Shown: in pieces, positions 9,563-18,280 of the stretch
How positions within the stretch are numbered: the stretch's first letter is position 1
Layout of the letters: each line of letters starts with the position of its first letter
Assembly (NCBI RefSeq): GCF_017876295.1
Contig: NZ_JAGINT010000001.1
Coordinates: forward strand, 3,038,001 to 3,102,000
Length of the DNA: 64,000 nucleotides
Source of the DNA: Kribbella aluminosa
Lineage (GTDB): Bacteria; Actinomycetota; Actinomycetes; Propionibacteriales; Kribbellaceae
Reading direction: 5' to 3'
Made by a program: the position numbers and the translations under genes
The notes under the pieces: model-generated
The model's input: only the letters and a program-made list of their open reading frames with translations
Told to the model about the DNA's origin: nothing
Database searches by the model: none

Positions 9563-10603
9563 ATGGTTGAGATGGTGACTTTGCGCGACATCGCCGAGCA
9601 GGTGGGTGTCTCGGTGTCCTCGGTGTCGCTGGTCCTCAACGAGCGCGGCCGGGGCCGGGTGCGGCCGGAGGTGGCGGCGGAGATCCGGCGGGTCGCGGCC
9701 GAGTTGGGGTACGTACCGAACCTGCTGGCTCGCGGTCTGAAGACCAAGCAGTCGCTGACCATCGGGCTGATTTCCGATGGCGTGGCGTCGATCCCGTTCG
9801 CCGGCCAGATGCTGGCCGGTGCGCAGCTTGCGGCGGCCGACGAGGGATTCCTGCTGATGCTGATCGACACCGTGGGACATCCGGAGGTGGAGGCGCCGGC
9901 GGCCAGGGCGCTGCTGCAACGCAACATCGAGGCTCTGGTCGTGGCGGCCGAGTTCCACCGGGACGTGGAGCTGCCGCTGGTACCGAACGCGCTGCCGATC
10001 GTCGTCCTGGACGGGCGGCCGAAGGATCCCGGCGCCCGGGCGGACTGGGTGGTACCGGACGAGGTCGGCGGGGCACGGACCGCGACGGAGCGGCTGATCG
10101 CGGCCGGGCACCACCGGATCGCGTTCTGCAACGTCACCGATCCGGTGTTCGTCGCGCGCGAGTTGCGGCGTACCGGGTACGAGAAGGCCTTGCGGGAAGC
10201 GGGCATCGACGTCGATCCGGCGCTGGTCGTGGAAGCGGCCGTTCCGAGCGCCGAGGCGGGCCGGGCAGCGGCGTACGAGCTGCTCGGCCGCACCGACCGG
10301 CCGACGGCGGTGTTCTGTTTCTCCGACAAGATCGCGATGGGGTTCTATCAGGTCGCGCAGCAGCTCGGCCTGGAGATTCCGCGGGAGCTGTCGATCGTCG
10401 GCTTCGACAATCACCAGTTCGTTGCCGAGAGCATGCTTCCCGGGTTGACCACGATCCAGTTGCCGCATCGTGCCATGGGGGAGTGGGCGGCCCAACAGGC
10501 CATCGCCCGCAGCCGCGGCCTCACCGGCGACAGTGGTGCACCGGCCCACCGGCTGATGCCCTGTCCGTTGGTCGAACGATTGTCCGTCGCACCACCCGGA
10601 TGA
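9563..10603 (+). CDS. LacI-family transcriptional regulator
   Basis: A 346-residue LacI/GalR regulator. The N-terminal helix-turn-helix is VTLRDIAEQVGVSVSSVSLV, followed by the hinge helix NLLARGLKTKQ and a periplasmic-binding-protein-like sensor domain (TIGLISDG, then FCFSDKIAMGFYQVAQQLGL and LSIVGFDNHQFVAESMLPGL). ATG 9563 is used, though ATG 9572 (MVTLRDIA) is equally plausible since neither has a strong ribosome site. It lies directly before the importer genes 10689-13719 and the GH172 gene, on the same strand, so it probably represses them until a sugar binds. The inducer is unknown. Confidence 0.9.
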   Translation: MVEMVTLRDIAEQVGVSVSSVSLVLNERGRGRVRPEVAAEIRRVAAELGYVPNLLARGLKTKQSLTIGLISDGVASIPFAGQMLAGAQLAAADEGFLLMLIDTVGHPEVEAPAARALLQRNIEALVVAAEFHRDVELPLVPNALPIVVLDGRPKDPGARADWVVPDEVGGARTATERLIAAGHHRIAFCNVTDPVFVARELRRTGYEKALREAGIDVDPALVVEAAVPSAEAGRAAAYELLGRTDRPTAVFCFSDKIAMGFYQVAQQLGLEIPRELSIVGFDNHQFVAESMLPGLTTIQLPHRAMGEWAAQQAIARSRGLTGDSGAPAHRLMPCPLVERLSVAPPG

Positions 10604-10613
10604 CACCGCCCCG

Positions 10614-10651
10614 TTGACAACACCGTAACCGCACCCTGCGCACAGCTGTGC
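10614..10651 (+). promoter_or_regulatory. possible promoter element and palindrome before the importer
   Basis: TTGACA at 10614-10619 is a perfect -35 hexamer, but no convincing -10 follows at the right distance. A perfect 12-base palindrome GCACAGCTGTGC lies at 10640-10651, in the leader of the solute-binding protein gene. It may be an operator for the LacI protein just upstream, although its centre is GC and not the usual CG. Confidence 0.3.
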
Positions 10652-10688
10652 CGCTGGGTCGGTCAGTCACGCCCTGAAGGAGTCTGTC

Positions 10689-11987
10689 GTGAAAGCAACG
10701 CTGAAAGCCCGTATTGCCGCGGGCCTGGCCGTCGTACTGCTCGCTGGTGCCGCCGGGTGCGGTGGTGGATCGGGGGGAGAGGCCGGCAAGACGTTCAAGA
10801 TCGTGCAGTACGAGACGCCGTCGACCGCTCAGGGCCAGGGCTGGCAGAAGGCGCTGGAGATCTTCAAGGCCAAGCACCCGGACGTGAAGGTCGAGTTCCA
10901 GCAGACCAGCTTCGACGCGTTCCGGCAGAACGCGAAGATCACGCTGTCCGGTAACGACGTACCGGATGTGGTCGAGTTCAACAAGGGCAACGCCGACGGC
11001 GGTCAGCTGGCCGCGCAGGGGCTGCTGGAGCCGCTCACCGATCAGGTGACGAAGTACGGCTGGGACAAGAAGGTCACCGGGTCGATGGCGGCGTTCGCGA
11101 AGTATGACGAGAACGGGCACGCCGGCTCCGGCGACTGGTACGGCGTGCCGAACATCGGTGAGTACGTGATGTTCTACTACGACAAAGCGAAGTTCCAGCA
11201 GGCCGGGATCACCAAGCTGCCGACGACGCTCGCGGAGTTCGAGGCCGCGATGGACAAGCTGAAGGCGGCTGGGCAGATCCCGATCTCCAGTTCGGCGAAC
11301 ACCAGCCAGGGCTTCAACCAGATGTGGATCTGGTACTCGCTGGTCTCGGCGCTGGCGACGCGGCAGCAGGTCGACGACTTCATGTTCGTGAAGGCGCCGG
11401 TCGACTTCCACTCGGGTCCGTGGAAGGACGGGGCGGACAAGTTCCAGCAGTGGATCGACAAGGGGTACGTCGGGGACAAGCTCGGCGGGCTGTCGTTCGA
11501 GCAGGCCACGGTGAACTTCCTGAGCGGGAAGACGGCGATGCTGATCTGGAACAACGGCGAGTTCGCCCGGATCCGCAAGGACGCGAAGTTCGGCTGGGGC
11601 TACTTCACGCTGCCGGGTGCGCAGCTGTCGATGGGGTCGTCGGGGCACCTGTGGGGTGTGCCGGCGAAGGCGAAGAACAAGGATCTGGCCTACGACTGGA
11701 TCAACACGACGCTGAGTCCCGAGGTGCAGAACGTGATCGGCCAGCAGGGCGGGTTGCCGTTGGCCGGTGACACCGCGAAGATCACCGATCCGGTCACGCG
11801 CCAGTTCACCGAGCGTTTCGACCAACTGGTGAAGGCCGACACGCTGTCGTTCTACCCGGACTATCCGGTGCCGGGTTTCCTGGACTTCATCCAGACGCAC
11901 ATGCAAGCGATGTCGAACAGGAACGAGACGGCGGCGCAGTACCTCGACGCCCTGCAGAAGTTCTACGACGACGGCACCAAACGATGA
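10689..11987 (+). CDS. ABC sugar transporter, solute-binding lipoprotein
   Basis: A 432-residue extracellular sugar-binding protein (SBP type 1, CUT1 importer). GTG 10689 follows AAGGAG at 10677-10682. A hydrophobic leader of about 20 residues ends at a Cys (LLAGAAGC), so it should be lipid-anchored. The mature chain shows the family pattern: FQQTSFDAFRQNAKITLSG, DVVEFNKGNADGGQLAAQG, GVPNIGEYVMFYYDK, and ends with QYLDALQKFYDDG. Its stop overlaps the first permease start (ATGA). It would capture the oligosaccharide later cleaved by the GH172 enzyme at the end of this operon. The ligand is not known. Confidence 0.92.
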   Translation: MKATLKARIAAGLAVVLLAGAAGCGGGSGGEAGKTFKIVQYETPSTAQGQGWQKALEIFKAKHPDVKVEFQQTSFDAFRQNAKITLSGNDVPDVVEFNKGNADGGQLAAQGLLEPLTDQVTKYGWDKKVTGSMAAFAKYDENGHAGSGDWYGVPNIGEYVMFYYDKAKFQQAGITKLPTTLAEFEAAMDKLKAAGQIPISSSANTSQGFNQMWIWYSLVSALATRQQVDDFMFVKAPVDFHSGPWKDGADKFQQWIDKGYVGDKLGGLSFEQATVNFLSGKTAMLIWNNGEFARIRKDAKFGWGYFTLPGAQLSMGSSGHLWGVPAKAKNKDLAYDWINTTLSPEVQNVIGQQGGLPLAGDTAKITDPVTRQFTERFDQLVKADTLSFYPDYPVPGFLDFIQTHMQAMSNRNETAAQYLDALQKFYDDGTKR

Positions 11988-12865
11988 AACGTGGCTATTG
12001 GTGGTACCTGCTACCGATCGGCCTCGGGTTCACCGCGGTCGTCGCCGTACCGTTCGCCGCGAACGTGGTGCTCAGCTTCTTCCGGTGGAAGGGCGGGATC
12101 GCGCCGCTGCACTGGAACGGCCTGGGGAACTACAGCGACCTGTTGCACGACGCGAACTTCTGGCTGTCGTTCCGGAACTCGGTGTTCATGATCGTCGCGA
12201 TCGTGGTGATTCCCACGGGTCTCGGGATCCTGCTCGCGGCAACGCTGGTCGACTATCTCGGTAAGCGCTTCGGCGCCCGGGCGGCGAGTTTCCTGCGGGC
12301 GACGTACTACCTTCCGCAGATCCTGCCGATCGCGGTGGCCGGGTTCATCTGGAGCTGGATCCTCGATCCGGGCAGCGGGTCGATCAACACGTTCCTGCGC
12401 TCGGTCGGGGTGAGTGATCCGCCGGACTGGCTGGGCAGTCCGAACCTCGCGCTGTACTCGGTCATGCTGATGCTGGTCTGGCTGCAGCTCGGGTACCCGC
12501 TGGTGATCTTCATGGCCGCGCTGTCCCGGGTCGATCCTGAGTTGTACGAGGCGGCCGCGATCGACGGGGCCGGCTGGTGGCGGCAGTTCGGGGCGATCAC
12601 GTTGCCGACGGTACGGCCGGAGATCTTCATCGTGGTGCTGACCGCGACGGTCGCCGCGCTGAAGGTGTTCGCGCCGATCCTGATCCTCACCGGTGGCGGT
12701 CCGGAGGGGTCGACGCTGGTTCCTTCGTACTACGCCTACCGGAACTTCTTCGAGCTGTCCCAGGTCGGGTACGGCTCCACGATCGCGACCGTGATGTCGG
12801 TCGTCATCTTCGGCGTCGCCGCCGTACTGCTCGGCTGGCAGCGCCGCTCGGAACGGAGGGCCTGA
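11984..12865 (+). CDS. ABC sugar transporter permease (first of pair)
   Basis: A 293-residue CUT1-type inner-membrane permease (MalF-like group) with about six hydrophobic helices. The EAA loop that contacts the ATPase is ELYEAAAIDGAGWWRQF. It begins with ATG overlapping the binding-protein stop and is followed after two bases by the second permease. Together with the binding protein it forms a complete importer except for the ATPase, which is not in this window. Confidence 0.92.
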   Translation: MKRGYWWYLLPIGLGFTAVVAVPFAANVVLSFFRWKGGIAPLHWNGLGNYSDLLHDANFWLSFRNSVFMIVAIVVIPTGLGILLAATLVDYLGKRFGARAASFLRATYYLPQILPIAVAGFIWSWILDPGSGSINTFLRSVGVSDPPDWLGSPNLALYSVMLMLVWLQLGYPLVIFMAALSRVDPELYEAAAIDGAGWWRQFGAITLPTVRPEIFIVVLTATVAALKVFAPILILTGGGPEGSTLVPSYYAYRNFFELSQVGYGSTIATVMSVVIFGVAAVLLGWQRRSERRA

Positions 12866-12867
12866 CA

Positions 12868-13719
12868 ATGTCGATGCTTGCCGCTGGCAACCGGACCCGG
12901 CGCCGCCCGCTGACCTGGGTCGTCCTCGTCCTGGCCGGGCTGCTTGCCCTGGTGATGTCCTCGCCGTTCCTCCTGATGGTGCTCAACGCCTTCAAGACCG
13001 GTGCCGACTACTCCAGCCACGGGCCGATCGCCTGGCCGCGCAGCCTCAGCCTCGACGCGTTCAGCAACTATCTGTCGCTGGTCGACTTCCCGCTCGCACT
13101 GTGGAACTCGGTGCTGATCTCGACGCTGGTCGCGTTCGGCGGGGTCGCGCTCAGTCTGCTCAGCGCGTACCCGATCGGGGTCGGCCGGGTCCGGGGGAGC
13201 GGGCTGATCCTCGCCGTACTGCTGCTGTCCACGATGCTGCCGCACGAGGCGCTGATCTACCCGTTGTTCTACGGCGCCCAGGCGACGCATACCTTCAACA
13301 CGGTGTGGTCGGTCATCATCGTGTTCGTCGTACTGCAAGGGGCCTTCGGCACCTATCTGCTCGCCAGCCTGATGGGCACGATGCCGAAGGAGATCCTCGA
13401 GGCGGCCGCGATCGACGGCGCCGGCCGGTGGCAGATCCTCTGGCGGATCGTCCTGCCGATCCTGCGACCGACCCTCTCCGTGCTGATCGTGTTCTTCTTC
13501 ATCTGGACCTGGAACGAGTTCTACATCCCGGTCGTGCTGCTCGCCGACCAGTCCTCCCAGACCGTCCCGATCGCGCTGTCGACGCTGCGCGGCCAACACT
13601 CGATCGACATCACCGTACTCAACGCCGGCTCCCTGCTGTCGCTGCTCCCGACGCTGGTCTTCTTCCTGATCTTCCAGCGCACCCTCAACCGCGGCGTCAC
13701 CGCCGGCGCCGTCAAATAG
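12868..13719 (+). CDS. ABC sugar transporter permease (second of pair)
   Basis: A 283-residue CUT1-type permease (MalG-like group). ATG 12868 follows GGAGG at 12855-12859. Six hydrophobic segments are seen, with the EAA motif KEILEAAAIDGAGRWQILWR in the loop before the last helices and the typical C-terminal FQRTLNRGVTAGAVK. It completes the membrane part of the importer encoded from 10689. Confidence 0.92.
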   Translation: MSMLAAGNRTRRRPLTWVVLVLAGLLALVMSSPFLLMVLNAFKTGADYSSHGPIAWPRSLSLDAFSNYLSLVDFPLALWNSVLISTLVAFGGVALSLLSAYPIGVGRVRGSGLILAVLLLSTMLPHEALIYPLFYGAQATHTFNTVWSVIIVFVVLQGAFGTYLLASLMGTMPKEILEAAAIDGAGRWQILWRIVLPILRPTLSVLIVFFFIWTWNEFYIPVVLLADQSSQTVPIALSTLRGQHSIDITVLNAGSLLSLLPTLVFFLIFQRTLNRGVTAGAVK

Positions 13720-13737
13720 CCCGAAAGGACCATCAAT

Positions 13738-14835
13738 TTGTTTTCCACCCTCGGTGTCCCAGTCTCGATACCCGGTGTCCGCAGCCGCTCGATCAACGCG
13801 GAGAATCCGACCGGCGCGCGCGGTGCGGCCGCCCGGACCGCGTCGGCGCTCGGCGCCGGGCGCAAAGGGTCGCCGGCCGTACGGCTCGCGGCCGGCGAGA
13901 CCGTGACACTGGCCGAGATCGAAGGGCCGGGTACGATCCGGCACATCTGGCTGACCGTTGCCGACAGCACCGAGAGTGGGCCTTTCGTACTGCGTGACCT
14001 GGTCCTGCGGGCCTACTGGGACGGCGCCGGCGATCCGTCGATCGAGGTTCCGCTCGGGGACTTCTTCTGCAACGGGTTCGCGACCCGGGCACTCGTCACC
14101 TCGGTACCCATCGTGGTGGCTCCGACCGGTGGGATGAACTGCTACCTGCCGATGCCCTTCCGGGAGGGTGCACGGATCACCGTCGAGAGCCAGCACGCGG
14201 GCGACGTACCGGCGGTGTTCTACCAGATCGACTACACCGTCGGTGACGCCCACTCCGCGGAGACGCCGTACCTGCACGCCCAATGGCGGCATTCCGACGG
14301 TACGGCGCCACTCGGCACGGACCACGTCGTCCTCGACGGCGTGGCCGGCCGCGGTACGTACGTCGGCACGTACATCGCCCTCACCTCGCTGCACCGCTAC
14401 TGGTGGGGCGAAGGGGAGGTGAAGTTCTTCCTCGACGAGGACGAGGAATTCCCCACGCTCTGCAGTACAGGCCTCGAGGACTACGCCGGCGGTGCCTGGG
14501 CTTTCCAGGACGAGCTCCGCTCCACACCCGATCCGGAGATCCTCACGTTCAGTGCGCCGTACTGCGGGTACCCGTTCCACTCGACGCGCGACCGGACCAA
14601 AGCCTCGCCGTTCGCCACAGAAGCCCTGCCGATGCACGGTCTGTACCGATGGCACCTGCCCGATCCGATCCACTTCGAACGCCGCCTGAAGGTCACGCTT
14701 CAACAGATCGGCGCCTGGGACCATGGCCTGTTCGAACGCCAGGACGACCTCGCCACCACCGCGTACTGGTACCAACAGCAGCGCAACGAACCGTTCCCAC
14801 CCCTCCCCCCAGCCCGCCACCGCTGGCCACGCTAA
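13738..14835 (+). CDS. DUF2961 / GH172-family glycosidase
   Basis: A 365-residue DUF2961 protein, now CAZy family GH172. Known members are alpha-D-fructofuranosidases, difructose-dianhydride enzymes and exo-alpha-D-arabinofuranosidases acting on mycobacterial arabinan. The family fold is a double jelly-roll. Typical stretches are IEGPGTIRHIWLTV near residue 60, VPLGDFFCNGF near 105, GGMNCYLPMPF near 135, TGLEDYAGGAW near 245 and APYCGYPFHSTRDR near 275; conserved Glu residues in the PLGDFF and STGLEDY parts are candidates for catalysis. The start is TTG 13738 after AAAGGA. There is no signal peptide, so it should act in the cytoplasm on what the preceding importer brings in. D-arabinofuranosides or D-fructofuranosides are the likely substrates. 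Confidence 0.85.
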   Translation: MFSTLGVPVSIPGVRSRSINAENPTGARGAAARTASALGAGRKGSPAVRLAAGETVTLAEIEGPGTIRHIWLTVADSTESGPFVLRDLVLRAYWDGAGDPSIEVPLGDFFCNGFATRALVTSVPIVVAPTGGMNCYLPMPFREGARITVESQHAGDVPAVFYQIDYTVGDAHSAETPYLHAQWRHSDGTAPLGTDHVVLDGVAGRGTYVGTYIALTSLHRYWWGEGEVKFFLDEDEEFPTLCSTGLEDYAGGAWAFQDELRSTPDPEILTFSAPYCGYPFHSTRDRTKASPFATEALPMHGLYRWHLPDPIHFERRLKVTLQQIGAWDHGLFERQDDLATTAYWYQQQRNEPFPPLPPARHRWPR

Positions 14836-14850
14836 ACCTCCGAGTGATGT

Positions 14851-15687
14851 CTAGACCGTGATCGTGCCGCGGATCAGCGTGGCCGTGGTGCCGCCGATCC
14901 AGATGGTGCCGCTCGGGTCGGTGGTGATGTGTACGGTGCCGGTGCGGCCGAGGCGTGTGCCTTGCGAGACCTGATACGTGGCGGGTGCGGTGCCGGTGGT
15001 GATGAGCCATTGGGCGACCGAGGCGTTCATGCTGCCGCAGATCGGGTCCTCCGGTACGCCGGCGCCGGGTGCGAAGGTGCGGAGTTCGAACGCGTGCCTG
15101 GATCCCTCGGGATAGGGGCCGATGGCACCGATCATGGCGTCGGGGATCCGCGAGAGGTCGGGTTCGAGCGCGAGTACTTCGTCGGCGCTGCCAAGCCGTA
15201 CGACGGCCCAGCCGGGGCCGTTGTCGACCCATTGGTGGGCGAGGATCCGGTCGCGGGTGATGCCGAACGCGGTGCCGATCCGGTCGAGGTACTCCTCGTC
15301 GAGCGGCCCGTCGCGGACCGTCGGGGGAGCGGCGAACGACAGCCTGTCCTGGGCGTGCCGCACCACGACCAGGCCGGCTGCGCATTCCTGGACGACGCGA
15401 TCGGCGTACCGCGGAGTGCCGCCGTTCTCCAGCCAGGCGTGCGCCGAGCCGAGGGTGGGATGTCCGGCGAACGGGAGTTCGCCGCCGGGTGTGAAGATCC
15501 GCAACCGGTAGTCCGCGTCCGTGGTGGTCGGCGGCAGGACGAAGGTGGTCTCGGACAGGTTCGTCCAGCGTGCCACCTGCTGCATCCGGTCGGTGCTCAG
15601 TTCGTTGCCGTCGAGTACGACGGCCACCGAATTGCCGAGGTACGGCGTCGGGGAGAACACGTCGACCTGCCAGAACGGGCGCGTCAT
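14851..15687 (-). CDS. PhzF-family isomerase/epimerase-like protein
   Basis: A 278-residue PhzF-like protein with the diaminopimelate-epimerase fold. The hallmark stretches are VDVFSPTPYLGNSVAVVLDG at the N terminus, NLSETTFV with the family's catalytic Glu, and FTPGGELPFAGHPTLGSAHAW. The C-terminal half repeats the fold (GVPEDPICGSMNASVAQWL). ATG 15687 overlaps the stop of the amidohydrolase (ATGA). It is the last gene of a three-gene minus-strand operon with a PLP enzyme and an amidohydrolase. The reaction is unknown; most PhzF proteins of this type are uncharacterised isomerases. Confidence 0.88.
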   Translation of the reverse strand: MTRPFWQVDVFSPTPYLGNSVAVVLDGNELSTDRMQQVARWTNLSETTFVLPPTTTDADYRLRIFTPGGELPFAGHPTLGSAHAWLENGGTPRYADRVVQECAAGLVVVRHAQDRLSFAAPPTVRDGPLDEEYLDRIGTAFGITRDRILAHQWVDNGPGWAVVRLGSADEVLALEPDLSRIPDAMIGAIGPYPEGSRHAFELRTFAPGAGVPEDPICGSMNASVAQWLITTGTAPATYQVSQGTRLGRTGTVHITTDPSGTIWIGGTTATLIRGTITV

Positions 15688-16970
15688 CGGTGCCAGGTTC
15701 CGTCGACGGGGAAGCCGGCCGCGACGGCGACGTGGTCGCGGGACTCCAGCAGGCGGGTCCTGAGAGCGGGCAGGTCGACGCCGAGGAGCTGGCCCGCACG
15801 CTTCACCACGCGCCCGGCGACGAGAACGGTGTCGACGAGCCCGGGATGTGCGGCGGTGACGATCGTGCCGACCGGGTTGTTGAACGGGAAGACGGCCGGG
15901 TCGTCGGTGCGCAGGAGGATCACGTCGGCGGCCTTGCCGGGGGAGAGGCTGCCGGTCGGGAGACCGCACGCGTCGGCGGCGTTCACGGTGGTGAAGGCGA
16001 GCAGGTCGCGGGATGTCAGTCCGCCGTCGAGTCCGCGCTGGGCGGCGTACGCGGTCCGCATCGTGGCGAACAGGTCGCCGGCCGCCGCGGGTACGTCGTC
16101 CGCGGACAGCGTCGGCCGGAGTCCGGCCGCGAGCATCCGCCCGGTCTCGGGCTGCCCGAATCCCATCTTCAGTTCGACGTCCGGGCTGATCGAGACCGAG
16201 CCGCCCGAGTCCGCGATCAGCCGGATCTCCTCGTCGGTCAGCCCGTTGGCATGGACGTACGTCGTGGTCGCGCGGAGCAGGCCGTGCTCGTGCAGGGCGG
16301 TGATCGGGCGGTGCCCGTCGAGGCCGTCGACGTGCACGCTTGCCCGCAGACCGAGCTCGTCCGCCAGTTCGAGGTCGGCGCGGACGTTCGCCATCGTGGT
16401 CTCGTCGGGTCCGCGCAGGCCGAGCGCCATCGCGTCGTCGGGGAGCAGCGCGCGCACCCGGCGTACCTCGGTGTCGACGGGCTGATCGGTGCGGTAGCCG
16501 GCGCCGTAGCAGAAGATCGAGCGGCCGGGCGCGGCCCGCAGTCCGGCGATCGCGGCGTCGGCGTGCTCGGGCGTCTGCGCGGCGTGGAACCAGTCGAGCA
16601 TCGTGGTCACACCGGAGTTCAGCGCCTCGACCCGGCCGAACAGGTTGCCGATGTAGACGTCTTCGGGCCGGTACTGCGGCTTGAGCATCCCGTGGATCAC
16701 AGCGGCGTAGTCGGCGAACGTCCAGTCCGCGCCGACCCCGCGGAACGCGGTCTGCCAGGTGTGCCGGTGGTTGTCGACGAACCCCGGCATCACGACCCGG
16801 TCGGACGCGTCGATCACCTCGGTCGTCCCTGTCGTCCCGGTGTCCGGTAGGTCGATCCGCGCGGCCACGTCGACGATGACGCCGTCCTCGATCAGCACGT
16901 CGCCGCGTTCGATGTCGCCGATCGCGGCGTCCATGCTGATCACACCGCCACCGGTGATGAGGGTCTTCAT
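15684..16970 (-). CDS. amidohydrolase (TRZ/ATZ, cytosine-deaminase-like group)
   Basis: A 428-residue metal-dependent amidohydrolase. The metal ligands are visible: PGFVDNHRHTWQT (HxH motif near residue 68), HVDGLDGHRP and YVHANGL in the middle, and SADDVPA with the last Asp. The N terminus (LITGGGVISMDAAIGDIERG) and C terminus (GSLSPGKAADVILL) are typical of the chlorohydrolase/deaminase branch. Such enzymes hydrolyse C-N or C-Cl bonds of heterocycles or deaminate purines and pyrimidines. ATG 16970 overlaps the PLP-enzyme stop. Substrate unknown. Confidence 0.87.
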   Translation of the reverse strand: MKTLITGGGVISMDAAIGDIERGDVLIEDGVIVDVAARIDLPDTGTTGTTEVIDASDRVVMPGFVDNHRHTWQTAFRGVGADWTFADYAAVIHGMLKPQYRPEDVYIGNLFGRVEALNSGVTTMLDWFHAAQTPEHADAAIAGLRAAPGRSIFCYGAGYRTDQPVDTEVRRVRALLPDDAMALGLRGPDETTMANVRADLELADELGLRASVHVDGLDGHRPITALHEHGLLRATTTYVHANGLTDEEIRLIADSGGSVSISPDVELKMGFGQPETGRMLAAGLRPTLSADDVPAAAGDLFATMRTAYAAQRGLDGGLTSRDLLAFTTVNAADACGLPTGSLSPGKAADVILLRTDDPAVFPFNNPVGTIVTAAHPGLVDTVLVAGRVVKRAGQLLGVDLPALRTRLLESRDHVAVAAGFPVDGTWHR

Positions 16971-18139
16971 CGGTCGAGCGCCTCCACTGCGTTCAGTACG
17001 TCGGCCACCAGGTCGGCCGTGTCCTCGGTGCCGGCGGCCAGCCGGACGAGTCCGAGCGGTACGCCGGAATCCGCGATCTGCTCGTCGCTGAGCATCCCGC
17101 GCCACATGGAAGCCGGGTGGACGGCGAGCGACTCCACGCCGCCGAGGCTGGCCGACCGGCGCGCGTAGCGCAGCCGGCCAAGGAATGCGTCCGCCGCCTC
17201 GAACCCGTCGGCGAGCTCGACCGCGAGGACGCCGCCGAAGCCGCTCAGCTGGCTCTTCGCGAGCAGGTGCTGCGGATGCGTTTCCAGGCCGGGATAGTGC
17301 AGCCGGGTGACTGCTGGGTGCTCGTTCAGCGCCTCGGCGAGTGCCTGGCCGTTGGCGTTGTGCCGTTCCATCCGTAGCGGCAGAGTCCGCAGTCCGCGCA
17401 GCAGCAGCCACGCGTCGATCGGTCCGAGGACGGCGCCGGTCAGCACGCCGACATCCCAGATCCGGTCCAGGAGTTCGGCCGGGCCCGCGAGCACACCGGC
17501 GGATACGTCAGAGTGGCCGTTCAGGTACTTCGTCGCGCTGTGCCAGACGAGATCGATGCCAAAGGCAACTGGCTGCTGGTTGACCGGGGTCGCGAACGTG
17601 TTGTCGGCGAGCGTCAGTACGCCGTGTGCCCGGGCCAGCTCCGCGACGGCGGGCAGATCGGTGACCTGCAGGAGCGGATTGCTCGGCGACTCGACCAGGA
17701 TCAGGCGGGTCCGCGACGTCAGCGCCTTCTCGAACGCGTGGACGTCGGTCTGGTCGACCAGCGTCGTCTCCACGCCGAGGCGCGGCAGCAGGTTCATCAG
17801 TACCGACGCGGTCCCGCCGTACGTCGACTTCTGCCCGATCACGTGGTCGCCGGCCGACACCAGTGCGAGTACCGCGGTGGTGAGCGCGGCCATCCCGGAC
17901 GCGGTGACCATCGCGGTCTCGGTGTGCTCCAGTTCCGCGACCACGGCGGCGACCTGTGCGTGGTTCGGGTTGCCGTAACGGGTGTAGAAGTCATGGCCCC
18001 GCCGCTCGACGGCGACCTGCGCGAAGCGTTCGCCGTCCTCCGCGCCGAAGGCCGCGGTCTGGTAGATCGGCCGCGCGACCGCCCGGCTCGGATGGACCTC
18101 GCGGTCGGCATGGACCGCGATCGTGCTGTTCCCGGTCAT
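16967..18139 (-). CDS. Cys/Met-metabolism PLP-dependent enzyme
   Basis: A 390-residue fold-type I PLP enzyme of the cystathionine gamma-synthase / gamma-lyase / methionine gamma-lyase family. The PLP lysine lies in LVWHSATKYLNGHSDVSAG; other family marks are YQTAAFGAEDGERF, YTRYGNPNHAQV, TASGMAALT and the C-terminal SLGGVESLAVHPASM. ATG 18139 is chosen since GAAAGGAG precedes it on the minus strand; an in-frame upstream codon at 18163 lacks this. It is the first gene of the operon and divergent from an Lrp/AsnC regulator, so a sulfur amino acid or related substrate with Lrp control is plausible. Which of the family reactions it runs is not decided by the sequence. Confidence 0.87.
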   Translation of the reverse strand: MTGNSTIAVHADREVHPSRAVARPIYQTAAFGAEDGERFAQVAVERRGHDFYTRYGNPNHAQVAAVVAELEHTETAMVTASGMAALTTAVLALVSAGDHVIGQKSTYGGTASVLMNLLPRLGVETTLVDQTDVHAFEKALTSRTRLILVESPSNPLLQVTDLPAVAELARAHGVLTLADNTFATPVNQQPVAFGIDLVWHSATKYLNGHSDVSAGVLAGPAELLDRIWDVGVLTGAVLGPIDAWLLLRGLRTLPLRMERHNANGQALAEALNEHPAVTRLHYPGLETHPQHLLAKSQLSGFGGVLAVELADGFEAADAFLGRLRYARRSASLGGVESLAVHPASMWRGMLSDEQIADSGVPLGLVRLAAGTEDTADLVADVLNAVEALDR

Positions 18140-18213
18140 CGTGCGCTCCTTTCTCGACGGCATCAGCTTGGCCGAGCGCTGCAGCGGCAGGAGCCGATCT
18201 GGGCAACTTTGGC

Positions 18214-18269
18214 AGCAAATTGCTCAACTCGGCGAAGCGAACGATGTGCTAGTGGTGTCTGTTGCGCAA
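18214..18269 (+). promoter_or_regulatory. candidate Lrp/AsnC binding sites in divergent promoter region
   Basis: Between the PLP-enzyme gene and the Lrp gene there are two small symmetric sequences: AGCAAATTGCT at 18214-18224 (arms AGCAA/TTGCT) and the perfect palindrome TTGCGCAA at 18262-18269, just before the Lrp start at 18281. A related GGCAACTTTGGC lies at 18202-18213. Short AT-centred palindromes with TTGC/GCAA arms are what Lrp-family proteins often bind, so autoregulation and control of the divergent operon are likely. This is inference from position and symmetry. Confidence 0.45.
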
Positions 18270-18280
18270 TAATCTGCCGC

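Noticed and set aside
12736..14820. Minus-strand 694-codon frame across permease and GH172 genes
   Set aside because: Spans two well-supported plus-strand genes; composition is Arg/Asp/Gln-rich noise from codon bias.
14843..14853. GTGATGTCTAG shared with the region near 51052
   Set aside because: An 11-base match without symmetry or consistent position relative to promoters; most likely chance.
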